DNA of 64,000 nt from an uncultured Lachnospiraceae bacterium (GCA_947594855.1 CANQEL010000004.1:110845-174844); one strand, 5' to 3'. Numbered from the stretch's first letter, positions 27,707 to 36,542 are shown. The notes: generated by a model from the letters alone, not told the origin. Numbers and translations: made by a program.

Positions 27707-29668
27707 ATGTCTATGAAAAGTATTGCAGACAGAATGAAAGAACTAATTACAATACTTGACAAAGCATCTTCTGCATATTATCAGGGAAAAGATGAGATAA
27801 TAAGCAATTTTGAATATGACAGGTTATATGACGAACTGGAAAGGCTTGAAAATGAGAGCGGAATAGTTTTGGCAGGAAGCCCCACAACTACAGTAGGATA
27901 TGAAGTTGTAAGCGAGCTGCCAAAGGAAAGGCATGGATATGATGTGCTTTCCCTTGATAAAACTAAAGATGTAACAGTACTTGAAAGCTGGCTTGGAGAT
28001 ATGAAAGGGGTGCTTTCCTGGAAACTTGACGGGCTTACTGTAGTTGTAACTTATGAAAATGGTAAACTTGTAAAAGCCGTGACGCGCGGAAATGGTGAAG
28101 TTGGAGAAGTTATTACGGCAAATGCAAAAACATTTGTTAATCTTCCTTTATCTGTTCCGTATACCGGAAGATTTGTGCTTAGGGGAGAGGCATTAATTAA
28201 ATATTCCGATTTTGAAAAAATCAATTCAGAGATAGAAAATCCTGATGAAAAGTATAAGAATCCCAGAAATCTCTGCAGCGGCTCGGTAAGACAGCTTGAC
28301 AGCAGTATTACTGCGAAACGCAGGGTGTATTTTCTTGTGTACAGTGTACTTGATTCAGAGGTTGAATTTGAAACCATAAGCAGCCAGCTTGACTGGGTGT
28401 CCAAACAGGGCTTTGAAGTAGTAGGACACAGCATTGTGGACAGAAATACGCTGGCAGATGAGGTGGCTTTATATACGTCGCGTGTTTCAGAAAATGATTT
28501 TCCTGCTGACGGTCTGGTACTTGCATATGATGATATCGCTTATGGCAAATCACTCGGCAGAACTGCAAAATTTCCAAGACATTCGATAGCTTTTAAATGG
28601 GAAGATGAAACGGCTGAAACTGTACTTAAGGAGATTGAATGGAGCGCATCAAGAACAGGACTTATTAATCCGGTAGCGGTATTTGAACCGGTGACGCTTG
28701 AAGGAACTACTGTATCAAGGGCAAGTGTGCATAATATAAGCATAGTAGAACAGCTCAGACTTGGTATAGGCGACAGGCTGCTTGTATATAAGGCAAATAT
28801 GATTATTCCGCAGATTGCGGACAATCTGACAGAAAGCGGTACGCTGGTAATCCCGGATGAATGTCCCGTGTGCGGAGGACATCTTGAGATAAGGCAGGAA
28901 AACGGAACAAAGACACTGGTATGTCCTAATAAGTATTGTCTTGCTAAACAGATAAAGACATTTACGCATTTTGTGAGCAGGGAAGCTATGAATATAGATG
29001 GATTATCAGAAGCAACCATTGAAAAATTTATTGCAAAAAAAATAATAAAAAAACGTGTTGATTTTTATCATCTTTCGGATTACAGGGATATTATAACTGA
29101 AATGGAAGGATTTGGTGAAAAGTCGTATAATAATCTTATCAGGTCAGTCGATGATTCCAGAAAGGTAAGAATAGAGAATTTTGTATACAGCCTTGCAATA
29201 CCGGGAGTGGGATTGTCTACGGCAAGGCTTATATGCAGGAAATTTGATAATAACCTGGATAAAGCCATGAATTCCGGTTATGATGAACTGGTGGAAATAG
29301 ACGGAATAGGCGATGTACTGGCAAAAGAATGGGTCAGATATATGTCTGATGAGAACAATAGGGCAGAGATAAATGATATTCTTAAGGAAATTGATATAAT
29401 AATTCCAAAAGAGGAAGAAAGCAGTCAGAATCTTTTGGGGATAACAGTTGTAATAACCGGCTCGCTTAATATGTTTTCAAATAGAAATGAGCTTAAGAAA
29501 ATCATTGAGCAGAATGGTGGGAAAGTAACCGGAAGCGTCACCGGTAATACAGATTATCTGATTAACAATGATGTGGCATCAGGTTCATCGAAAAATAGAA
29601 AAGCCCATGAGCTTGGAGTTAAGATAATATCAGAAGCGGATTTCGTTAATGAATTCGGACTTGTGTAA
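27707..29668 (+). CDS. ligA: NAD-dependent DNA ligase
   Basis: Seals nicks in replication and repair using NAD. The 653-aa protein has the Ia domain (YDRLYDELERLE), an adenylation motif with the AMP-accepting lysine (WKLDGLTV), TRGNGEVGE, LRGEALI and AFKWEDE. An OB fold, a four-cysteine zinc finger (CPVCGG...CPNKYC), helix-hairpin-helix repeats (GFGEKSYNNL, AIPGVGLSTARLI, IDGIGDVLA) and a C-terminal BRCT domain (GITVVITGSLNMF) follow. All modules are present. The KLDG motif replaces the more common KxDG contexts without loss. Confidence 0.95.
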   Translation: MSMKSIADRMKELITILDKASSAYYQGKDEIISNFEYDRLYDELERLENESGIVLAGSPTTTVGYEVVSELPKERHGYDVLSLDKTKDVTVLESWLGDMKGVLSWKLDGLTVVVTYENGKLVKAVTRGNGEVGEVITANAKTFVNLPLSVPYTGRFVLRGEALIKYSDFEKINSEIENPDEKYKNPRNLCSGSVRQLDSSITAKRRVYFLVYSVLDSEVEFETISSQLDWVSKQGFEVVGHSIVDRNTLADEVALYTSRVSENDFPADGLVLAYDDIAYGKSLGRTAKFPRHSIAFKWEDETAETVLKEIEWSASRTGLINPVAVFEPVTLEGTTVSRASVHNISIVEQLRLGIGDRLLVYKANMIIPQIADNLTESGTLVIPDECPVCGGHLEIRQENGTKTLVCPNKYCLAKQIKTFTHFVSREAMNIDGLSEATIEKFIAKKIIKKRVDFYHLSDYRDIITEMEGFGEKSYNNLIRSVDDSRKVRIENFVYSLAIPGVGLSTARLICRKFDNNLDKAMNSGYDELVEIDGIGDVLAKEWVRYMSDENNRAEINDILKEIDIIIPKEEESSQNLLGITVVITGSLNMFSNRNELKKIIEQNGGKVTGSVTGNTDYLINNDVASGSSKNRKAHELGVKIISEADFVNEFGLV

Positions 29669-29703
29669 TAAGATAAAATGTTTAGATGAGAGGGGAGAGA
29701 AAA

Positions 29704-30621
29704 ATGGCGCCGATAAACGTACAGTCAGGACTTCCGGCAAAAAAGGTAATGGAAGAAGAAAATATATTTATGATGGATGAAATAAGGGCAGGAAAGCAGG
29801 ATATAAGACCATTAAAAATAGCAATTCTTAATCTTATGCCATTAAAAGAAGATACGGAAGTACATCTTCTCCGATGTCTGTCAAATACTCCTCTGCAGGT
29901 AGAGATAACTTTTCTTTCAACTGCAAGTTATATAGGAAGCAATACTTCAAAGAGCCATCTTGACCAGTTTTATCTTACTTATGATGATGTGAAAGATGTC
30001 CGTTATGACGGCCTTATAATTACCGGAGCGCCTGTTGAGAATAAAGAATGGAAAGATGTGCTTTACTGGGATGAGATTACCAAAATTATGGAATGGTCAA
30101 AATCCCATGTTACAAGTACGCTCCATATATGCTGGGGAGCGCAGGCAGGAATGTATTATCATTATGGAATTGATAAATATCAGCTTCCAAAGAAAAAATC
30201 AGGCATATACTGGCACAGGGTTCACAACAGGAAAGTGCCTTTGGTCAGGGGATTTGATGATGTATTTCTGGCGCCGCACTCACGATATACGGAGATAAGA
30301 AAAGAAGATGTTGAGAATAATCCTGAACTTACGATACTTGCAGATTCAGAAGATGCAGGACTTTTCCTTGTAATGGCAGGAGGGGGCAGGCAGATATTTT
30401 TATTTGGACATCCTGAGTATGACAGGCTTACTCTTGACAATGAATATAAAAGGGATTTGGAGAAAGGACTCAATCCCGAAATACCATATAATTATTACAA
30501 AGATGACAATCCTGATAATAAACCGCTTCTTACCTGGCGCGCACATTCAAATGCGCTGTACAGCAACTGGTTAAATTATTACGTATATCAGGAAACGCCG
30601 TATGATATATCGAAAATATAA
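29704..30621 (+). CDS. metA: Homoserine O-acetyltransferase (MetA family)
   Basis: Activates homoserine for methionine synthesis. The 305-aa protein has the MetA start PINVQSGLPAKKVMEEENIFMM, the nucleophile Cys in LHICWGAQAGMYYHYG, and the His/Glu region IFLFGHPEYDRLTL. In ITGAPVE the residue that sets acyl-CoA choice is Glu, which in characterised MetA enzymes means acetyl-CoA; Gly there means succinyl-CoA. I start at ATG 29704, after GAGGGGAG, rather than 29686. No SAM riboswitch fits in the short gap after ligA. Confidence 0.93.
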   Translation: MAPINVQSGLPAKKVMEEENIFMMDEIRAGKQDIRPLKIAILNLMPLKEDTEVHLLRCLSNTPLQVEITFLSTASYIGSNTSKSHLDQFYLTYDDVKDVRYDGLIITGAPVENKEWKDVLYWDEITKIMEWSKSHVTSTLHICWGAQAGMYYHYGIDKYQLPKKKSGIYWHRVHNRKVPLVRGFDDVFLAPHSRYTEIRKEDVENNPELTILADSEDAGLFLVMAGGGRQIFLFGHPEYDRLTLDNEYKRDLEKGLNPEIPYNYYKDDNPDNKPLLTWRAHSNALYSNWLNYYVYQETPYDISKI

Positions 30622-30681
30622 GGAAAACCGCCGTTTTTCAAGGGTTTTAGGAAATTTCAAAATTCACGTAAGTTTATGTAA

Positions 30682-30876
30682 TTTTATATAATTTTATGCC
30701 AAAATGGTGTAGTAAATGGTGTAGTAAATAATTTTCAATTTATAACAGAAAAATACCTTGAAAAGAATACAAAAGTAAACAAAAGCTCTACTATAGAAAT
30801 GTGGAGATTAAGAGAACAGGCAAAAATGGCAGCAGAAGAAAATATTATGTTGGATATAGTAAACAGGTATAGATAG
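30682..30876 (+). other. Short open frame, possible gene remnant
   Basis: A 64-codon frame without stops ends at 30876; from its only ATG (30799) it reads MWRLREQAKMAAEENIMLDI... for 25 aa, and the codons before it also look protein-like (FQFITEKYLEKNTK). It is preceded by a tandem duplication of AATGGTGTAGTA. No family recognised and no good ribosome binding site; it may be the tail of a lost gene at the border of the accessory island. Confidence 0.25.
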
Positions 30877-30889
30877 CTATAAGCTAATA

Positions 30890-30927
30890 AAAAGGCAGTG
30901 CTTTAATAAATAATGTGCTGTCTTTTT
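30890..30927 (+). terminator. Rho-independent terminator
   Basis: 12-bp stem with three wobbles (AAAAGGCAGTGC / GTGCTGTCTTTT) around AT loop, ending in TTTTT; just after the small open frame. Confidence 0.75.
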
Positions 30928-30969
30928 AATTATAAAAAATAGATTCATTGTTAAAATATTTTGTCGTGA

Positions 30970-31097
30970 CTTTTGTAAGTAAAATGAGCAAAACACCTCG
31001 TTTTTTACTTACAAAGGTGATATAAGGGATTTCAGGGGAAAAATTCTCCTGACAAGATGCAAAATGGGAGCGTGAGCTATCTCTTTTGCGTATCTTG
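30970..31097. other. Structured non-coding region with three consecutive hairpins
   Basis: The 776 bp from metA to 31397 hold no convincing gene. Within them lie a 15-bp stem (CTTTTGTAAGTAAAA pairing with 31003-31017, 18-nt loop), a small hairpin AGGGGAA/TTCTCCT (31034-31050), and a bulged stem pairing CAAGATGCAAAA...GAG with CTCTTTTGC..ATCTTG (31053-31097). A T-run follows at about 31116. The rest to 31397 is AT-rich and shows nothing clear. It could be an ncRNA or the end of a decayed element. Confidence 0.4.
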
Positions 31098-31397
31098 CCA
31101 AAGACCTGAGCGGTATTTTTTGAAAGAAAATTATTAAAAAAATATAAATAAGACAAGTAAAGATAGTTGTCACTGGAGTGGGTGGAAAAGTACACCTTTT
31201 GTATAACAGGCATGAAAACTATGCTTGTTATGAAAGTAACCGTATGATACAATTAAACAAAAAACTAAGTTATAATGACATTATATCTATTGTTTTTAAA
31301 ATATATTGAAAATGTAAAATACAACAAAATTAAATATTATTTGTAGTATTTAATTTTGGATTATTGAGTACAAAATACGGGAAGAGGGGTAGCCTCT

Positions 31398-32327
31398 GTG
31401 ATTATTAATATTCAGGATGATATTTTAAAAATACAAGCTTTGGGATTGCTTGACCGCATACTGGTAGATAAAACCACAAAGCGGAATATAATGTGGGCTA
31501 CGGATGCATATAGTGTTTTGGGAACTAAATATGAGCGGAATGAGGAGATAACTTCAGACTTGATAACAGGCAGAAATTCAGGAGTTATTAAGACCCGCGC
31601 CCGTAAAGCAATGGAGCAGCAAACAGTGAGAACCAGACAACATGCGGAAGTGTTCACTCCTTTGTGGGTTTGCAGTAAAATGAATAACCATACGGATGAA
31701 ATATGGTTTGGTCGGAAAGATATTTTTTTTCGAGATGGGATACCAACGGAACGGGTTGTATTTCAAAAAGAAGATGGATGGAAACGGTATGTGGATTCCC
31801 GGAGACTGGAGATTACTTGCGGTGAAGCACCTTATCTTGTCAGCCGATACGACGTGGAAACGGGGGAGGCGGTTTCCATTAAAAATCGTATTGGAATATT
31901 AGATCGAAAACTTCGCGTAGTAAATGAAAATACAGAAACGGAAGAAAGTTGGATGGAATGGACAGAACGAGCTTTTCAAGCGACGTATGGGTATGAGTTT
32001 CAGGGAGATAATCTGTTAATAGCTCGTGTGAATCTTTTAATGACGTTTGAAGAATATATGCAGGAACGATGGCAGCGTAAACCTACAATTGAAGAATATC
32101 GAAAGGTAATTAATATTATTTCATGGAATATCTGGCAGATGGATGGTCTGACTGGAACGATACCTTATAGTACGATAGAGGAAAAGTATCATCAAATGGA
32201 TTTGTTGGAGCTGCTGGGAATTAATACAGAGAACAAAGAGGGAAACAAACAGCCACCTTGTCGTATTTTCGATTGGCGCGGAAAAGGTTGTAGTATAGAG
32301 TTTTTATCATTACAAAGGAAGGGATAA
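31398..32327 (+). CDS. R-M system methyltransferase subunit carrying SAM-binding half (motifs X and I)
   Basis: First gene of a three-gene restriction-modification cluster. The 309-aa protein has HAEVFTPLWVCSKMN (motif X, like FTP..V..KM of N6-adenine MTases) at about residue 80. EITCGEAPYLVSRYD occupies the place of SAM motif I at about residue 137, and RIGILDRKLRVVN follows. No NPPY is present here; it is in the next gene 6 bp on, so the two probably make one enzyme. GTG start after AGAGGGG. This family is usually called 'restriction endonuclease subunit M'. Confidence 0.78.
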   Translation: MIINIQDDILKIQALGLLDRILVDKTTKRNIMWATDAYSVLGTKYERNEEITSDLITGRNSGVIKTRARKAMEQQTVRTRQHAEVFTPLWVCSKMNNHTDEIWFGRKDIFFRDGIPTERVVFQKEDGWKRYVDSRRLEITCGEAPYLVSRYDVETGEAVSIKNRIGILDRKLRVVNENTETEESWMEWTERAFQATYGYEFQGDNLLIARVNLLMTFEEYMQERWQRKPTIEEYRKVINIISWNIWQMDGLTGTIPYSTIEEKYHQMDLLELLGINTENKEGNKQPPCRIFDWRGKGCSIEFLSLQRKG

Positions 32328-32333
32328 CGTGCT

Positions 32334-33362
32334 ATGAAATTTGATTTTATTATTGGTAATCCACCATATCAGGAAGAAACTCTTGGTGACAATAAAGGGT
32401 ATGCACCACCTATTTATCATAAGTTTTTAGAAAATGCTTACGAAATTGCAGATGTTGTAGAGATGATTCATCCGGCAAGATTTTTGTTTAATGCAGGAAG
32501 TACACCTAAAGAGTGGAATAGGAAAATGCTTGAGGATGAGCACTTAAAGGTTCTTTATTATGAACAGGATAGTAGTAAAGTTTTTACCAATACAGATATC
32601 AAGGGCGGAGTGGCAATTACTTATCATGACAAAAATAAGAGCTTTGGAGCAATAAATGTATTTTCTATTTATCAACAGTTAACTTCAATTATGGATAAAG
32701 TAGCACCGGCAAATGAAAAAGAGAGTATTATGAGTATTATATATTTGCAAAATTGCTTTAACCTTAAAGTTTTATATGAAAAACATCCAGAATTAAGAAA
32801 TGTTATTGGAAGTGGTGGAAAGGATAAGAGATTTAGAAATAATATTTTTGAAAAAGTGCCATTATTTACAGAGCAAAAGCAAAATGAAGATGATGTATCT
32901 GTAATTGGAGTTATTAATAATAAGAGAATATGGAAATATTGTCCATTGGAATATATAAATACGCAGCATGAAAATTTATTCAAGTATAAAGTACTTGTTG
33001 TTCGTGTAAATGGTAATGGGACATTGGGTGAGACATTGAGCACTCCTATAGTTGCAAAATCTAATGAAGGATATACACAAACATTTATTGGAATAGGAGC
33101 TTTTGATAGTCTAAATGAAGCAGAGAATGCATTGAAGTATATAAAATCGAAGTTCTTACGAACAATGCTAGGTATACTTAAAATTACGCAAGATAATAAT
33201 CGTGATACTTGGAGAATGGTACCGATTCAAAATTTTACAGATGTGTCGGACATTGACTGGACAAAATCCGTTAAAGATATTGACAGACAGCTTTATGCAA
33301 AATACGGATTAGACGAAAATGAAATTAACTTCATTGAATCCCATGTAAAGGAGATGGAATGA
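32334..33362 (+). CDS. Eco57I-like N6-adenine methyltransferase subunit (NPPY half)
   Basis: Catalytic half of the split MTase. It opens with FDFIIGNPPYQEET, the NPPY motif IV that binds the flipped adenine, then MIHPARFLFNAGS and a TDIKGGVAITY segment typical of Eco57I/type-IIG-like methylases. The C-terminal part (about residues 170-340) probably forms a target recognition domain. It lies 6 bp after the motif I subunit and 1 bp before the helicase gene. Intact, 342 aa, low GC unlike the ICE. Confidence 0.82.
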   Translation: MKFDFIIGNPPYQEETLGDNKGYAPPIYHKFLENAYEIADVVEMIHPARFLFNAGSTPKEWNRKMLEDEHLKVLYYEQDSSKVFTNTDIKGGVAITYHDKNKSFGAINVFSIYQQLTSIMDKVAPANEKESIMSIIYLQNCFNLKVLYEKHPELRNVIGSGGKDKRFRNNIFEKVPLFTEQKQNEDDVSVIGVINNKRIWKYCPLEYINTQHENLFKYKVLVVRVNGNGTLGETLSTPIVAKSNEGYTQTFIGIGAFDSLNEAENALKYIKSKFLRTMLGILKITQDNNRDTWRMVPIQNFTDVSDIDWTKSVKDIDRQLYAKYGLDENEINFIESHVKEME

Positions 33363-33363
33363 T

Positions 33364-34263
33364 ATGAGTGAAACGACAAAGATTAGGTCTTTTACCCATG
33401 TGGTTCCGATGATTTATGCTTATAATACTCCAGGCGTAACTTATCATGATGGATGGACAAAGATTGGGTATACAGAAAAACAGACAGTAACGAAACGAAT
33501 CAATCAACAGTTGCATACTGCCGGAGTGAAATGGGAATTGGCATGGCAGGATAATGCGATGTATAAAGATGGTTCCGGGGAGTATTTTACGGATAGGGAA
33601 TTTCATACTTATCTGGAGTCTGATGCTGGGATAGAGCGTGAACCTGGAACTGAATGGTTTAAGATTAGCGGCTTGGATTCTCAAAATTATTTTAACCGCT
33701 TTTGCAGACGGCAAAGTGCAGAAAAGACTGAGAAAAAATGTACCTATGTTTTGCGAAAAGAGCAGCAGGAAGCTGTAAATATAACAAAGAAATATTTTGA
33801 AAATGGTGGAACAGAATTTTTATGGAATGCGAAGCCGAGATTTGGAAAAACTTTGGCAGCTTATGATTTACTATGTGATATGGGATTCTCAAAAGTGCTT
33901 ATAGTTACAAACAGACCCAGCATTGCGAATTCATGGGCGGATGATTTCCATAAGTTTATCGGATGGAAACATCAATTATGTTTTGTTTCGGATACAGATG
34001 CTCTGAGAGATAAATCGGGTGTCATGACTAGAAATGAATATACTAAAGCTATGCTGCCTCTTGACGATTACGAAGTAAAAGGAATGGTTGCATTTGAATC
34101 GCTGCAGGGTTTAAAAGGTTCCGTTTATTTTGGCGGCGACTATGATAAATTAAAGTGGATTAGCGATTTGGAGTTTGATTTGCTGATTGTGGATGATGAG
34201 GGTGTTATAATAGGGACAAATCAGAAGAAACCTAGTAAAATCAAGGGGTTGCAGATGATTTAG
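33364..34263 (+). pseudogene. Truncated GIY-YIG-like / SF2 helicase restriction subunit
   Basis: Restriction/translocation subunit of the cluster, cut short. The N-terminus resembles GIY-YIG-like T5orf172 nucleases (PMIYAYNTPGV...WTKIGYTEK..). A DEAD/DEAH helicase follows: Walker A AKPRFGKTLAAYDLL (about residue 165), motif Ia VLIVTNRPSIANSW, and LEFDLLIVDDEGV where VDEAHEG is expected. After that the sequence turns unlike a helicase (IIGTNQKKPSKIKG) and stops. All later helicase motifs (III-VI) are missing. The break coincides with the start of the GC-richer ICE, so the gene was probably split by insertion; the other half should lie beyond the ICE's right end. Confidence 0.75.
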
Positions 34264-34419
34264 TCCTATTATTTTTTGCAACGAAACGGAGCAGATGGTA
34301 TAGGGCAGGCCTGTTATATATCAAAATACCTCATATTGCATACGAAGTCAAAAATTATTTTGCTGTTGGTTTCGTATTGCCGAAAAGGAGTGATAACTGA
34401 ATATTGTAACTTTTTAGGT

Positions 34420-34480
34420 AGGACTAAATTGGCTGATTGGAACATGGTGTTTCGCTGTCGGTTTAGTCCTTTTGTATTTT
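34420..34480 (+). terminator. Possible terminator/leader hairpin at the ICE left end
   Basis: AGGACTAAA (34420-34428) pairs with TTTAGTCCT (34462-34470), followed by TTTGTATTTTT. A third copy of TTTAGTCCT lies at 34260. The loop of 33 nt is long, so it may be a leader structure rather than a terminator. Confidence 0.45.
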
Positions 34481-34503
34481 TATGGTAAAAGGAGAAACAA
34501 GGT

Positions 34504-34836
34504 ATGTGCTTTGAGGATTTAGAGCATTTTGATAAGTTTGATGATACAGAGGTTTATTGGGTGGATGTTTCCGGGGTTCCGGAACGGCTTGTGGAAGAGG
34601 CAAAAAGGATAGACGGCGCTGATTATTCTGGTGAGTGTTTTGGTGTGTGCATACAGCGTGACAAAAAAAACGGTAAATTTGGCGTAATAGAGGACAGCCC
34701 GGGGCACAGCCTCTATTATGTTGACAATCTTGGGTATAAACACTGGCTTGACTACAGGCTGACGGGGCAGGAAATGGAAAAGATAGTCGGTAAAATCCGT
34801 ATGTTTATTGAGGGAGAATGCGGGGCAGAGCAATAG
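34504..34836 (+). CDS. Conserved ICE protein of unknown function
   Basis: First gene of the ICE, 110 aa, after AAAGGAGAA. No family recognised. It is acidic, alpha/beta in look (VYWVDVSGVPERLVEEAKRIDG, FGVIEDSPGHSLYYVDNLGYKHWLDYRLTGQE) and has no signal or membrane segment. The ParM-like gene follows about 60 bp later. Its position at the element's edge would suit a regulator or early protein, but nothing in the sequence shows it. Confidence 0.6.
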   Translation: MCFEDLEHFDKFDDTEVYWVDVSGVPERLVEEAKRIDGADYSGECFGVCIQRDKKNGKFGVIEDSPGHSLYYVDNLGYKHWLDYRLTGQEMEKIVGKIRMFIEGECGAEQ

Positions 34837-34895
34837 GTATGAGGCTTAAATACAAAGATAAAGGAGCTGGTTACATGAAAAGGAGGACATTCAGG

Positions 34896-35825
34896 ATGGA
34901 TAATAAAATAGAAGTGATTGGGATTGACCACGGCTGGTCGGGCATGAAAACGGTGCATGAGGTATTTACATCAGGCTGCAAGGAAATCAGCACGGAGCCG
35001 GCATTTACAGAGAACCTGCTGGAGTTTGGCGGGAAATATTATAAGATTGGCAGCAGGCGTCTTGAAGTAAAGGACACAAAGGTAACGGATGAAAATTACT
35101 ATATGCTGACACTGGCGGCGGTGGCAAAGGAGTTAAAGATCAGGGGAAGAAAGACAGCTCATGTGCTGTTGGCGGTGGGGTTGCCGCTGACAAGGTTCGG
35201 GGACGAGAAGAAAGAGTTTGTTTCTTACCTGTCAAGGGAAAAGGAAGTCTCCTTTACCTTTGAGAAAGAGAAGTACCATATTTTTATTGAAAATGTGTGT
35301 GTCTATCCCCAGTGCTATGCGGCAGTGATTGACCGGATTGACAAGTTCCCGGAGAAGCAGCTTGTGGTGGACATTGGTTCATGGACGGTGGACATTATGC
35401 CGATTATCGGCCATCTGCCGGATGAATCAGCATGTGTGACACAGCCGCATGGGATTATTACCTGCATCCAGCAGATTAACAAGGAGTGTGTGAGGCAGTT
35501 AAACGCAGAGGTGGACGAGTATGATATTCAGAAAGTCATGGTAAGCGGCGGGGGAGACCTGCCGGAGAAGTACCGGGAGATTATCATTAAGGAAATCCGT
35601 GGTTACTGCCAGCAGATATACCATAACATCCGGGAGCTTGGCTACAACATGGACCTGACGCAGATTATCTTTGTGGGCGGCGGCGCCGGGGTGATGAAAC
35701 GCTTTGGCGGACTGGACCAGAAGAACATCAGCTATATTGAGGATGTGAAGGCAAACGCAAAGGGATATGAAATGCTTGGGAACGCATATCTGGCGCAGTC
35801 GCAGAGGAAACGTAAGATTGGATAG
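34896..35825 (+). CDS. ParM/StbA-like actin-family segregation protein
   Basis: Actin-like ATPase that would form filaments to segregate circular DNA. The 309-aa protein has phosphate-1-like IGIDHGWSGMKTV, phosphate-2-like LVVDIGSWTVDIM and adenosine-motif IIFVGGGAGVMKRF, in the order of ParM/Alp proteins. I start at ATG 34896, 9 nt after AGGAGG; the track begins at 34818, and ATG 34875 is another option. The small gene 11 bp downstream looks like the ParR adaptor. A ParM system in an ICE suggests a stabilised circular form. Confidence 0.82.
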   Translation: MDNKIEVIGIDHGWSGMKTVHEVFTSGCKEISTEPAFTENLLEFGGKYYKIGSRRLEVKDTKVTDENYYMLTLAAVAKELKIRGRKTAHVLLAVGLPLTRFGDEKKEFVSYLSREKEVSFTFEKEKYHIFIENVCVYPQCYAAVIDRIDKFPEKQLVVDIGSWTVDIMPIIGHLPDESACVTQPHGIITCIQQINKECVRQLNAEVDEYDIQKVMVSGGGDLPEKYREIIIKEIRGYCQQIYHNIRELGYNMDLTQIIFVGGGAGVMKRFGGLDQKNISYIEDVKANAKGYEMLGNAYLAQSQRKRKIG

Positions 35826-35836
35826 GGGGGATTGCA

Positions 35837-36280
35837 ATGGCTTATGGAGAGCTGTTCCGGCATTTTACCATACGCTTTTCCTTGAAAAAGGGGCAGCATG
35901 TCAGGCTGCTTCAGAAGTTTGAGGATAATAAGCTGATTGGGGCTAAGACGAAAAACCAGGTGGTCATGGATGCGCTGGAAATGTACTTTGACGCACTGGA
36001 GGTAGGGACCGGAAAAGAGAAAAAGGAAGAAATAACGCCTGCTTATTTTGAAAAAAGACTGTCTGATATGAAAACAGAAATCAAGGCGGAGCTCCTGCAG
36101 GAAATTCTCCGTACTGTTTTGGGGAATGTCATAACCGGCCAGGCGGCTGTGATGCCCCCTCACACCAGAGAACCAGAGAGTGTGGATATGGGGGAAGAAA
36201 ATATGGCAGGGGATGGCATGGCGGATATCAGTGGGATGCCGGATGTTATGGATAAAATCATGGGATGGAGTGAAAATTAG
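35837..36280 (+). CDS. ParR-like adaptor protein
   Basis: Probable DNA-binding partner of the ParM-like protein. The 147-aa protein opens with a strand-helix-helix pattern (FRHFTIRFSLKKGQHVRLLQKFEDNK, then TKNQVVMDALEMYFDAL) fitting ribbon-helix-helix ParR proteins; the acidic C-terminus (DMGEENMAGDGM) would contact ParM. Assigned from size, pattern and the 11-bp spacing behind parM. A ParR-binding parC-like site was not located. Confidence 0.65.
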   Translation: MAYGELFRHFTIRFSLKKGQHVRLLQKFEDNKLIGAKTKNQVVMDALEMYFDALEVGTGKEKKEEITPAYFEKRLSDMKTEIKAELLQEILRTVLGNVITGQAAVMPPHTREPESVDMGEENMAGDGMADISGMPDVMDKIMGWSEN

Positions 36281-36298
36281 GAAAGGCTGGTGACTGGT

Positions 36299-36475
36299 AT
36301 GGTAAAGCAGGGAATCAAAGGAATTGTCCGTTTTATGGGCTGGATGTTGAAAGGTGCGGCATGGATATTGGTACACATTTTGAAACTGGCGCTGGCAGCA
36401 TTGGAGATTGCCCTGCTTTTAGTCGGAAATGTGTTAAAGATGATGCTTTTGGTATTTCATGCAGGACAGTGTTAG
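36299..36475 (+). CDS. Small hydrophobic membrane protein
   Basis: A 58-aa protein, start ATG 36299 after AGGAAAGG (the track's GTG 36290 is too close to it). It is basic at the N-terminus (MVKQGIKGIVRF), then almost wholly hydrophobic from residue 12 to 52, room for one or two membrane helices. No family recognised. It sits behind the ParMR-like pair. Confidence 0.5.
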   Translation: MVKQGIKGIVRFMGWMLKGAAWILVHILKLALAALEIALLLVGNVLKMMLLVFHAGQC

Positions 36476-36485
36476 GAGGGAAGTG

Positions 36486-36539
36486 ATGGGATTGAGCTGG
36501 TATTCTGTCTTTATCCGTGGCAGGATGGCAATGGAATAA
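36486..36539 (+). CDS. Possible 17-aa peptide ORF with strong ribosome binding site
   Basis: MGLSWYSVFIRGRMAME, preceded by TTAGGAGGGAAGTG, an unusually good Shine-Dalgarno for so short an ORF. It ends just before a hairpin and terminator upstream of the surface-protein gene, a layout that would suit a leader peptide. No direct evidence of translation. Confidence 0.3.
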   Translation: MGLSWYSVFIRGRMAME

Positions 36540-36542
36540 GGG

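Noticed and set aside
29686-29703. SAM riboswitch or T-box before metA
   Set aside because: metA follows ligA almost directly, leaving no room for one.
34276-34488. 70-aa ORF at the ICE left end
   Set aside because: No good ribosome binding site; it passes through the inverted repeat and loses coding character.
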